Assembly: GCA_036852015.1 (NCBI GenBank)
Contig: JAANDG010000431.1
Span: forward strand, 1-64,000
DNA from: Pelodera strongyloides
Taxonomy: Eukaryota; Nematoda; Chromadorea; Rhabditida; Rhabditidae
Direction of reading: 5' to 3'
Length of the DNA: 64,000 nt
Both the position numbers and the translations under genes were made by a program. The stretch's first letter is position 1. Each line of letters begins with the position of its first letter. Below, one piece after another: positions 24,121 through 34,183 of this stretch. The notes under the pieces were generated by a model. It saw nothing but the letters and a program-made list of their open reading frames with translations. It made no database searches and was not told the DNA's origin.

Positions 24121-26785
24121 ATGTGTACAAAAGGCTGCCGTACAACATTGAGCAGTCGGTGCTGTTTTTGTATTCCGAATAAGGTTGGTCGAGCAATAAT
24201 TTTTTCGTCGTTTAACTAAGCAGTGAAAGTGTCCCTAAAAGGGAAAACCATGCGGCATACAATTTGGATACTACGCGGTGCTATCCCCGCGCATCTAAAC
24301 GCGCGATGTTCACGCCGCGCACTTTTTTCGTTGTAGCGTTTCACCATACCAAGTCCCCTTTTCATCATAAGTTAAGATTTTATGGTAATAAAAGTAATAA
24401 CACCCAGTGATAGACTGAGTTTTGACCTAACTTTTGCCAGAGTTATCCCCTCAAAGTTATTTCAGTACGCCCCAGTATGCGCAGCGATATTCGGTTTGTT
24501 TTTGCACTCGATATTGTGCCTCTACTTTGTTAGCCTCGGTGTGAGTTATTTTCGTTCCTTATTTTCTTTTGATAATGTGCGGCTGTCGCATTTGCGCATT
24601 CTGCATCATTTTTTTCTGCGCCAATGGATCTTAGCCGTGCGCTCCGTGCGCGCGGCGCACATTTTAGAGGCTACAATTAGGCCAAAGGTACGTCCAATAT
24701 GAGCGGCGACTGCCCGTAGTTTACCATAGGAGACCTCGCTTCCCAGAGAACGCTCATATTTCGTAAACATTTCTCACATACGTTGCAAGATTAGCATAAA
24801 CATGCTTTTGCTCGTCGTGTTCCATTCAACGAGTTCCTTTTCATTTGCAAAATAGTTTCAGGTTAACGCTGCATATGCTCCAATTGGTATTTCCATCGTG
24901 TTCTTCATCGCGTGCTGCGTTGGTATTTGGCGGCGCTCATGGAAATTACTCGGAGCTTACTTTCTTTATATGGTAGGGATTTTATTGTAGTGATTCACTT
25001 ATTTATAGTCTATAGTTGCAAGGGCGCATTCGAGATGGACGTTTTCCGGTAAAGAAAAGAAAAAAAAGTGGTTCGAGATATGGACACGAGCAAAAAAATA
25101 ATACATGCAAAATAATTGTCGAAAATGCAAATGTACGGTCCAAAATCAATCGATCATTTGCATGTGTATGCGTGGCAATTGCATTCTTTTCTGGTGGTCC
25201 ATCTCGAACCAAAAGTTTTCTTTAAAAAAAACCAAACCAAAAGTATGTCCATCTCGAATGCGCCCTAACTTTATACCGAGGCCGTATTCACCAACACACA
25301 GGGAGCCCTCCCTATAAGCTCACCGGCTCACCAGCGCTCTGAAACTCTTCTGCTCTCGCACTCTTTAGCTCTTTGGGGGACCTGGGAGGGCTCCCTGCGT
25401 GTTGGTGAATAGGGCCTCTGGTTGTTTTACTTGTTTGCCGATAAAGCAACGCAATCAAAAGCGCGACCGCGCATGGCGCAGTCAGCAAAGTACGATATAA
25501 ATAAATAAATATGTTACGCTTCAAAAGCGTGCACCTTTATTCAAGGGTGAAAATACAGTTTCAATTGTTGCTTATGCCATGTGGTCCTGATAGGCGACGA
25601 GTTCCAGATGGCAAATTGTTCGATGATAACATATAACAACTATACCGTAGTTTCCAGCTGGCCACCGAACTTCTTCTACTCATCGCCACCGTATACTTCA
25701 TCTCCACACTACTTGGCGTAGTTGGTGATCCGTTCAGCAAAGTCTGCGAACAGTTATTTGATTCAATGTCTCTTGAGGAGTGTCGGCTCAGTATGTTTTT
25801 TTACACACGTCTTCTTCCATTGTGTTTTATGAGAAAATCAATAAAATAAAAGCGAAAAACGTTATTGGCAGGAGAAGCATACGGTGGTCCTTCTGAGGAC
25901 ATATTCACCACTCAATTCCCATGGAGAATTACCCGTCTTTTTCTCTGCGTGTCTCACATTAGAATGATATTTTCTAACCCCAGAGACCATTTCCCCGAGG
26001 AAATCGGAGTGGTGAATATGACCTCAAGAGTGCTAGCTCATTACGTATTTTGTGAAAAATGTACAATGTTACAAGATATAAACATGGTTTATAAAATAGA
26101 ATTCAAATGTCTTCAGTACATAGGCCGGCACCTGTCGGCATCCGTGCCGGCACCTGCATTGAAGGTTGCCGCCGCGGCTGTCAATTGAAATATATTCCAG
26201 GCGCGCAATTCATCGTTGCCATTTGTGTGAGCCTACAAAGTCTGTGCCTGGCCGTGAACATGTTCTGTGCATATCACGTGGGCAAACTATGGTTGTACCT
26301 ATTACAAAAGTGGTTAGTTGCCCGAAGCGACGTAAAACATGCTAGGTGAGTCATTGCAATAACCGTACTTTCTGCCCTACTTTGCACAAGCCTTTGAAAC
26401 TCGATCAGTAAGGCTAACATAAAATGTTAAAACGAAATACCGGCCGGTTTTTGAAAAGCATCCTGGACAACAACTGCATTTTTACGCATTTGTGATAAGT
26501 TACTCCATTTTAGCTCGAATTTTTATTATAATTTATGTTCACTTGCGTATGCTACATAAGATCCTGCAGTTAATTGATTTTACAAGCGCCCACAATGCTC
26601 CAAGAACTCGGTTTCTTGCGACCGCGTATTTATTAAAACCAACACATAGCCGCAGCGCAACTTGTGGATGCGCACCATAGCCGCGCAAATCTGATATATA
26701 CGTTTGCAAGCTTGTACCTTTCTATTTCAGCGCAATTATAGAGCTGGATCACAGTGTTACAGCGGAACGTCACAGCACTGCATAA
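24121..26785 (+). CDS. Four-transmembrane LAPTM4-like protein, copy A
   Basis: Exons: 24121-24183, 24466-24540, 24862-24972, 25658-25790, 26201-26345, 26731-26785. Phases join to 193 residues. The N-terminus MCTKGC..SRCCFC resembles the cysteine cluster before TM1 of LAPTM4 lysosomal membrane proteins. TM1 APVCAAIFGLFLHSILCLYF, TM2 APIGISIVFFIACCVGIW, a basic loop RRSWKLL, TM3 ELLLLIATVYFISTLLGV, a luminal loop with two Cys (VCEQ, EECR), TM4 FIVAICVSLQSLCLAVNM, then a short tail ending ERHSTA. No PPxY motif. Known for the family: endosome/lysosome residence and sorting of transporters. The role here is inferred from layout and cysteines only. Other tetraspan families are possible. A TTTAG acceptor ends at 24100, 20 bases before the ATG. 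Confidence 0.68.
25021..25266. mobile_element. R8-type foldback MITE
   Basis: Ends AGGGCGCATTCGAGATGGAC and the exact complement. The second half also carries GTCCATCTCGAACC inside. Same terminal AGGGCGC-TTCG as 52364-52540 and 59905-60334. Confidence 0.82.
25278..25419. mobile_element. R5 foldback MITE, best copy
   Basis: GAGGCCGTATTCACCAACAC to GTGTTGGTGAATAGGGCCTC, with inner CAGGGAGCCCTCCC / GGGAGGGCTCCCTG. Confidence 0.85.
25513..25625 (-). mobile_element. SINE 3' part
   Basis: Minus-strand match to the body and AATAAAGGTGCACGCTTTTG tail of the SINE at 12731-13002; head missing. Confidence 0.65.
25894..26026. mobile_element. R6 foldback MITE
   Basis: Ends TGAGGACATATTCACCACTC and GAGTGGTGAATATGACCTCA, 133 bases, same core as 11970-12102. 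Confidence 0.8.
26427..26566. mobile_element. R1 element lacking its right end
   Basis: TTAAAACGAAATACCGGCCG start and central TTTATGTTCACTTGCGTATG are present. The sequence then leaves the family before the right terminus. Confidence 0.65.
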
Positions 26786-26807
26786 CCGGAAGAAAAGTTA
26801 ACCAGTT

Positions 26808-29800
26808 ATGACGAAGGGGAACAGTCGCCGGTATGGCCAACCTTCTCGACGTACTGGTCGTAATCGAACCCATGAGCTTGTCGAGCAATAACCTTATCCA
26901 CTACACCATTCAAAACAATCTCCTAATATTAATCATTTCAAAATGTTCAATGATCAAGAGCTACGAGTGGGCACGTCATCCATTTCATATTATTTTGCTT
27001 TTATCTCGAACAAAAAAAAATGGGTTTATCTCTAAAAACCACGATCAGGGTGAATCATCACGGGGTTAACCCTCGTTAAATCAACTCATCTAATTCGGAA
27101 AAAGGATGACACGAACGCATGTATTCTTTATCAGAAGTAGGGATTGAAAACCATCTGATAAGACACTTTATAATCACAATTAAGGGAAGAAACCGCTTTT
27201 AGAATTTTAGAATTTACGGAAATTCTGAAGCACTTATTTAATTTTATATGTTTTTTTATTGTTTTTCACAATAGAGGCATCACGCTCGTCACGCTTCAAC
27301 AAATTGTTGTCCTCTTAATTTTGGCAGCGTTAGTAACAGTGAACGCAATTACTTAATTAAGTTTTTAGAATTCGTTATTCGAATAGAATTCGAATAGCCA
27401 TGCATATACGTATCTTCTTCTTTCCTTCTCGACTCTCCTCTACCTCTCTAACATCTCTCTCTCTCTCTCTCTGATCTCTGATATCTCCTTCTTTACCTCT
27501 CTTCTTCTCTATTCCCCCCACTCCCCTTTGTGATTTCGGAGGTATTTCCGAACAAAATTCCAAAATTGCAGAAGTTATTTAACTAAAAGGTTAAAAAACG
27601 TTTAAGGTTTTTAAGGACCCGTCTTCGCAACAGAACTGAACTCCGCGCGGGTCCTGTGCCTGAAATGCAAAATAACTAATTTATTGTATTCTGGACAAAT
27701 TACAAGATGGGGTGTTGTCCGAGTGATTTCAAAAAAATGAAATACGGATGTTGTTGTATACCATGGAGGGTGGGTGACTGACTTTTTTTTTTACTTTTTT
27801 TTAACTTTGTGCATTTTTTTAATGATGAACTATGGTGTATGTATGTTGTTACATGACAATTGGTTACTATTTTATTCAGAATGTAAAACTAAGTGAAATA
27901 ATTAAGAAAGTTTGAGTAAATTGACGCTAACTGTATGAAACTGTACTAACTGTATCATCACACAAGGGAATTCACATAGTTGTTTTATGTGTCTCGACCT
28001 TGAACATTTAAAGCGAAATACTGGCCGGTTCTTGAAAAATATCGAGTGCACCAGCATTCTTATGCAGCATATGCAAATGAACATAAATTAGAATAAAAAT
28101 TCGAGCTAAATTCGAGCAAATTAGCATACTTACGTAAGAATTCAGTTATCCACGATGCGTTTCAAAAACCGGCCGGTATTTCGCTTTAACATTCTAATCT
28201 GAAGGAGTAAAATAAACAAACAAAAATTATTTCAGTTTACCACTTACGTGACCGGAACGTTATCCTTGCTATTTCAAGTAGCTGCGGCCATCATCTTCCT
28301 CTCATATGAGGTAGCGATTCAATTAATTAGCGTGCTGAATAATTTTTGTTTGAGCCGCTAGTGATCCGCGCACCGCGAAAAGTACGCCATAGGTGCGCGC
28401 ACTCCTCGCGCACCTATATATCTGGGCTAGGCTAGGTCAGCGGCAACTCTCCGGCGCACATGTGAAGTTATTTGCTATGATTAAACACGAATGTTTTTTT
28501 TCTCAGAAAATGGTGCGTGTCAAGTTTGCAGACTTTATTATGAAATACACTGACTTCAGATATACACCGGATTCGCGCCACTCGCAATTGCTCTCATTTT
28601 TCACGTGTTTTTATTTATGGGTTTAAAGCGGAAGTCGACGCGGTTGCTCAGGCTCTTCTCACTTTATCAGGTGAGACTCATATAGTGATTGTGCCCGAAG
28701 AGACATGTTATGCAGTTATGCTGCCGTTTGTTGCAATATTCTGGGTGTATGATAAAATCTTTTTACGCCACAACAGCGTGCACCTTTATTCAAGGGGTTC
28801 AAATTTCATTTTCAGAGTGAGCGTATGACTTGTTCCGCAGAGGTTTTGAGCTTTAGACGACGATTTCCAGACGACAAATTGCTCGATGTCTTAGGGCTAA
28901 GGCTAGGAGGGATCGCCCATGATTCCCTCGACGAGTAGTTTCAGTTCTTCAAATTTCAGTTCGCATTCATGGTCCTGCTAGTGTTCATGATCTGCTGGCT
29001 GATCTACGTTTGGATAAAAGGAGATGATAATCCGTTTTATACGTATTGGAATAAGCATAACGAGTGTCACGCAATTAACTACGAAGACTGCAAGAATAGT
29101 AAGTTTTTAATTTTTTTTTCTTTTTTTTCTGTGATATTTTTCGACAAAATTTTGTGTGTGCAATAAACATTATTATCATTATTAAATGATTACATTTCTT
29201 TCGTAAACTTATCATATGTGTTTTTCACACAGAAAATACAATTCTAATTTTTCGTGGACATCAGCGTTCACGAAGTATCTATGTAGTAATAACATAAATG
29301 TATTGCTAAACATTAAGCTTCCACGCCTTCAGCGATATTTTAAGTGGCGGCAGTCTATGACTTCCCTAATTAAGCCGCGTGCTTTATAGCTGGCGTGTAT
29401 TTTGTGGTAGTTTTATTTATTTATTTTGTAAGTGTGTTCAGATGCGCGTTGGTCCGCCAGGTGGATAATCGCCTTCTGCATTCTCACGTGGTTGATAACG
29501 ATGTACGTGCGATATGTGGTGGAACATTACAGAATCTGGCTGATCGAGAAGAGGAGACACCAGAGAAGGTAGGCACAGAATATTACGAATCAGAGGCCAT
29601 ATTCGCCACTCCGATTCCCTCGGGGAAATATTCCCTGGGGACAGAAAATATCATTCTAAAAATACGGGGAATTCCCCATGGGGAATTGAGCGGTGAAAAT
29701 GGCCTCAGGTTTCCTTCAAAGATAGAGGGACATCATTTTAGAGAAACGGAGAGAGAGGGAGAGGGCGAGGGCGAGGGGCGAGAGAGTGGGAGAGAGGGAG

Positions 29801-30835
29801 AGAGAGAGAAATTTAGTCAATAATATTATAAAGCAATACTTTTAGCGACGATCAATGCCACCCGACCACGGTACCTGCCGCGCCGGCTCATAGTCACATG
29901 AATCCGCAGACACCGCAAGTCAACGTTTTTGTAAGTTATTTCGGATTTCGGATGGTATTTCGGATTCGGTATTGCTAAAGTTCGATTCAGGCCCGTTACA
30001 ACTTTGAAACCACCACCCGGCGAGGGAATCATGGGCGATCCCTCCTGGTCCTAGCCCTAAGACGCTGAGCAATTTGTCATCTGGAACTCGTCGCCTGTGC
30101 TAAGGACTCAGGACCTCTGCGGAGCATGACACTAGCAAAATTTTGAATTTAAACTCCCTTGAATAAAGAAGGCACGCTCTTGAAGCGCAAAAAAAAGTTC
30201 GGAGGAATGTTAGGTAATTACAGAGAGTATAGACATTTTTGGAGTTTTTGGTTACCCATCAAATTAAAGCGGTATAACAGCCGGGTTTTGAAACGTATGC
30301 TGGATAGCTGCAAACCATGCAACATGCATATGATTTCGTTTGCAGGTGCAGCAACAACCTACAGTCTATCCGATGCAACCTGTTCCGCCTCCACAACAAC
30401 AGATTTATCCAACTTACCCTCAACGTAAGTATCATAAGTTAAAGCTAAGTACCGCCCCGGTATTTGAAACACATCGCGTAGACCAGCACTCTTACGCAGC
30501 TTTTGCAAATGAACGTAAATTAGAATAAAAAATCGAGATAAATTCGGGAAAATTACCATAAATACGTAAGAATACAGTTGTCCACGATGCGTTTCAAAAA
30601 CCGCCCGTTATTTCACCGTTCTGGAAAGTGAAACAATGTTCCAATCGTCAGTAGTAGAAAAAGGATGATTTCTAATTAGTTAAACTTAGAACTGTAGAAA
30701 AGTATTCAGAAAACTTCTTGAGTTTAGTTTATAAAAGTTGTCGGCTTTCAGAATCACACACACTCCCACAAGCACCTCCGGTATATGCTCCTCCTGGTGA
30801 TCAATCTGTATATCCACAAGGTAAGAAAATTTCCC

Positions 30836-30871
<36 letters not shown>

Positions 30872-30985
30872 GAGAGAGAGAAACAAAGCAGCTTAACCAG
30901 AATTCTTTCCAACAATAAGATGCACCATATACTTTCAGGCAGTGTGTATCCAGCGGCACAAAACTACGGCTATGAGAGCAAATAA
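26808..30985 (+). CDS. Four-transmembrane LAPTM4-like protein with PPxY tail, copy B
   Basis: Exons: 26808-26830, 27275-27332, 28236-28310, 28629-28670, 28960-29098, 29442-29568, 29846-29930, 30346-30424, 30752-30820, 30939-30985. Phases join to 247 residues. The last seven are well supported; the first two are weaker. Seen: RRGITLVTLQQIVVLLILAA (TM1), a second helix in FTTYVTGTLSLLFQVAAAII, a basic loop RKSTRLLRLF at the same intron position as in copy A, TM3 FAFMVLLVFMICWLIYVW, a luminal loop with Cys (NECH, EDCK), TM4 WIIAFCILTWLITMY, then a Pro/Gln/Tyr-rich tail with PPVY (Q-A-P-P-V-Y) and repeated VYP/IYP. PPxY motifs bind Nedd4-type WW domains in LAPTM proteins, so lysosomal sorting is inferred. 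AATAAA is at 31048-31053. Confidence 0.65.
28008..28189. mobile_element. R1 foldback MITE in copy B intron
   Basis: Complete, with one changed base pair in the left end (CTGGCCGG). Confidence 0.86.
28768..28945 (-). mobile_element. SINE copy on the minus strand
   Basis: Tail CACCTTTATTCAAGG, body with ATGGGCGATCCCTCC. Its end lies just upstream of the exon at 28960. Confidence 0.65.
29592..29706. mobile_element. R6 foldback MITE, inverted and shortened
   Basis: AGAGGCCATATTCGCCACTC to AAAATGGCCTC, with core CCCCATGGGGAATTGAG in the opposite order to the other two copies. Confidence 0.75.
29985..30190 (+). mobile_element. SINE copy, head damaged
   Basis: GAAACCACCACCCGGCGAGG and GGGCGATCCCTCCTGGTCC, through to CACGCTCTTGAAGCGCAAAA. 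The tRNA-like A-box region is replaced by unrelated sequence. Confidence 0.7.
30264..30312. repeat. Solo R1-like end
   Basis: TTAAAGCGGTATAACAGCCG followed by GGGTTTTGAAACG, with no matching right end nearby. Confidence 0.5.
30437..30615. mobile_element. R1 foldback MITE, diverged
   Basis: TTAAAGCTAAGTACCGCCCC start and CCGCCCGTTATTTCACC end; interior AAATGAACGTAAATTAGAAT matches R1. Confidence 0.72.
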
Positions 30986-31047
30986 GTCTGCACTCATACT
31001 GTATATAATGATGTATAATCCACTTGCTCACTCTATCTGTTTTTTTA

Positions 31048-31053
31048 AATAAA
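31048..31053 (+). terminator. AATAAA polyadenylation signal of copy B
   Basis: 63 bases after the stop codon at 30983-30985. Confidence 0.6.
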
Positions 31054-31109
31054 GGATTTAGTGGAAACTGTTTCGTACCGTGAATTGCAAAGAAAAAAAA
31101 TCATCCTAG

Positions 31110-31116
31110 AGAGATG

Positions 31117-31213
<97 letters not shown>

Positions 31214-31230
31214 GGAGAGAAGGAGAAGTA
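31110..31230. repeat. GA microsatellite
   Basis: Nearly pure (GA)n of about 95 bases with impure flanks; a smaller GA tract is at 30834-30880. Confidence 0.95.
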
Positions 31231-32990
31231 GATCATGATTCACAGGTAACATCATAACAAGACTAAGACGTACAACACCTAGCTTACAACTAACGCTTAC
31301 AAATGATCAAAAATTACTGTGTAATATTGGTATATCATCAAGAGCAGTTCGTTCGCGTTCTTTTAAAAGAAACACCCCCATTTTTCCTTCATCTGGCGAT
31401 TATCCCCCCTTTTCTGGAAAGTGAAACAATGTCAGTAGTAAAAAAAGAACGATTTATAATTAGTTAAACTTGGCGTTGTAAGTATTCTAATTGCCCGCCT
31501 TCAGAGCTTTCGGCAAGATCTTCTTTGTGATTACAAATAGAAATTGAAAGCGTTATAGGATCATCTGCCCTGCTTTATGTTGCTTAGAACACTTAGGTTT
31601 TTAATGGAACGATTTGGCTGCCAAATACTTGCGTGCCACGGGTGCCTAGTGCCTACTCCGAGATGGTATCAAAACGCACTGAGTGCTATTCAATCGAGAG
31701 TCATAAATTATTGCTAGGATATGTTTAAGTAAATCACTGCGTAAATTTCAAGTCAACACATGTATTATATGAGTAGTGACGCTTGTTTTTCGCTGCGCGG
31801 GTAATTGTGCCGCATCTTGGCAAATATCCAATAGTAGGCCCACAATTGACAAATATTTTATATAAATTTAGCTAATATCGTGTCACTGATTAAGAAAAGC
31901 TGCGAGATCTGCCGCATTCATATAGCCCAGAATACTTGTGCCGAAGCACCGGTGGCGCACCTCTGGCCCACTTCCGCACGCAACGACCCTGACTCTCTCT
32001 CTACCTTTCTGACCTCAGTCATCTCCCATGTTGGCATTTCTTCCCAATGATCCAAATGGTTTTTGATCAAAACGTCCGCATTTTTCTTATTCAAATGCTG
32101 CAATTAGCATGCTAATTATGTACAATTTGACCTGGACCCTGGGTTTGCCTCGACGAATACAAATTACACAGTAAAACTTCCCCTTTCGCCACGTTGTTTG
32201 GCTGGCATAGAATACCAATTACTTGCTAATTTGCGCTGCGTATCTTGTGCTCGTATTTCGTATGTTCCAAATGGCAATTGGACCATTTGTACGGTTAGTT
32301 ATCTGAATATTTGTGGACTTCAATTGTATGTTATAAGGATTTTCATAATTTCCAATTGAAGCGCAATGTTTTTTTTTGCGGCTTAGTGCCCCGTTTACTT
32401 ATTTGAAATGTGTTATGAGTCTTTTCGCTCTCCTATGGCAAGTTCTCGGCGCATCTGTATCCATGATTATCATACGTCATTCACAGCAAAAGGGCCAGAT
32501 GTGAGCGAGCGGTTCGCGGCTCAGTCATTGTGTAGCTCAGTAACAACAAGTGTCAATACTTAACTATACTGAAGTAATTCCAGATTGTTATCTACAAACT
32601 CGGTAAAAATTATAGTCTTATAGTTCTTGCAAATACTAGTTTTATTATTCTCGCTCTGCAAGACCGAAAATGTTTTTTCTCTGAAAACAAACATGAGCTG
32701 GAGACCTTAGTTATTATTACTTTCCGCACACAATCGCGTAATAATATTGCCAATTGCTCAGATAGGAATACATTTTATTAATTTGTTTTTTTTTGGAAAA
32801 ACACTCGCTACCCTTAACATTTACGTAAACCCAGTCGATTATACATCCTGAATTAATTATATTCTTATCGTCAGTAATCAGTGCTCTATTTTTACATTAA
32901 TTCGGGTGTCTATGGTCTATGGTATCTGCACTCTCAGGAAAATTAGGTTCTACCTCATGATATTGAGTTTGCAAGTTGAAATTATCTAGA
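31231..32990. other. Intergenic, nothing recognised
   Basis: No exon chain, repeat end or RNA gene is recognised on either strand. The segment TCTGGAAAGTGAAACAATG.. at about 31415 repeats 30620-30640, so part of this stretch is a diverged local duplication. Confidence 0.4.
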
Positions 32991-33112
32991 GGCAGTATTC
33001 ACCAAGGGAGGCCTCCCCAGGCTTACGAGCAATCTTCTGCTCTCGCACTCTCTACGCAAATTTTAGCTCCCTGGGGAGAGGCCAGGGAGGGTTCCCTGCG
33101 TATTGCTTGCGC
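32991..33112. mobile_element. R5 foldback MITE, diverged
   Basis: GAGGCAGTATTCACCAAGGG start, with GCCAGGGAGGGTTCCCTGCG near the right end. Confidence 0.65.
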
Positions 33113-33374
33113 TGAAACGGCTCAATGGCGGCTAAAACCCGTACAAAATCCTCAAAAACTTACAGTAGTTGCGTTATTTTATGAAAACATCTGGTTCCGA
33201 AAACTTATGTTTTTGGTGCTTCGGAGAAAAGGCTTTTCAGATTTTCTTGTACAGAGAACATATTTTTGAAACAAAAATAAATAAAAAAAGCAATGAGAAA
33301 ACGAGGATAAGCTGCTTAGCGTAGCATTAGCCATTAGTTCACGCCTCCTTCACCTAACCTTTATATAGATATAG

Positions 33375-33676
33375 CCTCTTATGATCCAGCTACGCAAAAC
33401 CTACAAATTTACAAATATAGAATCAAATATAGTGCCCAAGTCGCAAAGCAACTAAGATCATTGCGTAATTACCCTGAACCTTTTTGGAATTGACAGGCGT
33501 TTCGTGCCAATGGCTGAAGAAACTCTAAGGTACGCCGGGTACGCGGCGCATCCACATCCCAAGATGTTTTCACTGGCACCAAATCGGCACACGCCTGGCG
33601 CCAATTTCGCTCACAATCTGTTGGCCTCTCATTTTTCAACGTCGCGACGTTTTGGGAACCTACCAGTCTTTCCCTA
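33375..33676 (+). pseudogene. Coding-like segment with a frame break
   Basis: One frame reads IASYDPATQNLQIYKYRIKY and continues to about 33475. A second frame, shifted by one, reads GIDRRFVPMAEETLRYAGYA and runs on to a TAA at about 33676. Both look like real protein and sit end to end, as expected of one ORF with a frameshift, or of two exons with an intron I cannot place. No family is recognised, and the opposite strand is also partly open. It could be a transposon remnant. Confidence 0.25.
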
Positions 33677-34000
33677 AAAATACCAAAGTACCCCCCTTTT
33701 AGGAATGCACAGGAATTGCTAAAGGACGTTTCGCATGTTCCTATGCCTATTATTATGGGACCCATACTGCCCTATGTCCCATTTAATATTTAGAGCAGCT
33801 CACGAATGATCTAAAAGACGCAAACTCATTTGCTTTTAGTTATATATCTTTCTTGCTCTATGTCTTCTCTCTCTCTCTCCGTCTCTCCCCTCTCTCTCTA
33901 TCTCGTTCTCTCTCTAACTATCTATCTCTCTTTACTATCCTTCTTTGCTCTCTCTGTTTTCTCTTTCTACTTTTAATGTCTGCTCACCACATACATGCCG
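33677..34000. other. Pyrimidine-rich spacer
   Basis: Contains a (CT)n-rich tract at about 33865-33965; no gene seen. Confidence 0.5.
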
Positions 34001-34183
34001 TTAAAGCGAAATACTGGCCTGTTTTTGAAACGCATCGTGGACAACTGCATTTTTATGTATCTATGCGAAGTGGGGGTCTAATTGGGGTCTATTTTTTATG
34101 CTAAATTATGCTTATTTGCATATGACGCATAAGAATGTTTGTGTACTCGATACGTTTCATAAACAGGTGGTATTTCGCTTTAA
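34001..34183. mobile_element. R1 foldback MITE
   Basis: Ends TTAAAGCGAAATACTGGCCT and GGTGGTATTTCGCTTTAA. Confidence 0.8.

Noticed and set aside
25865..26188. Open frame over 25865-26188 as an exon of LAPTM4-like copy A
   Set aside because: It is mainly the R6 element, and the phase from the exon ending at 25790 runs into a stop.
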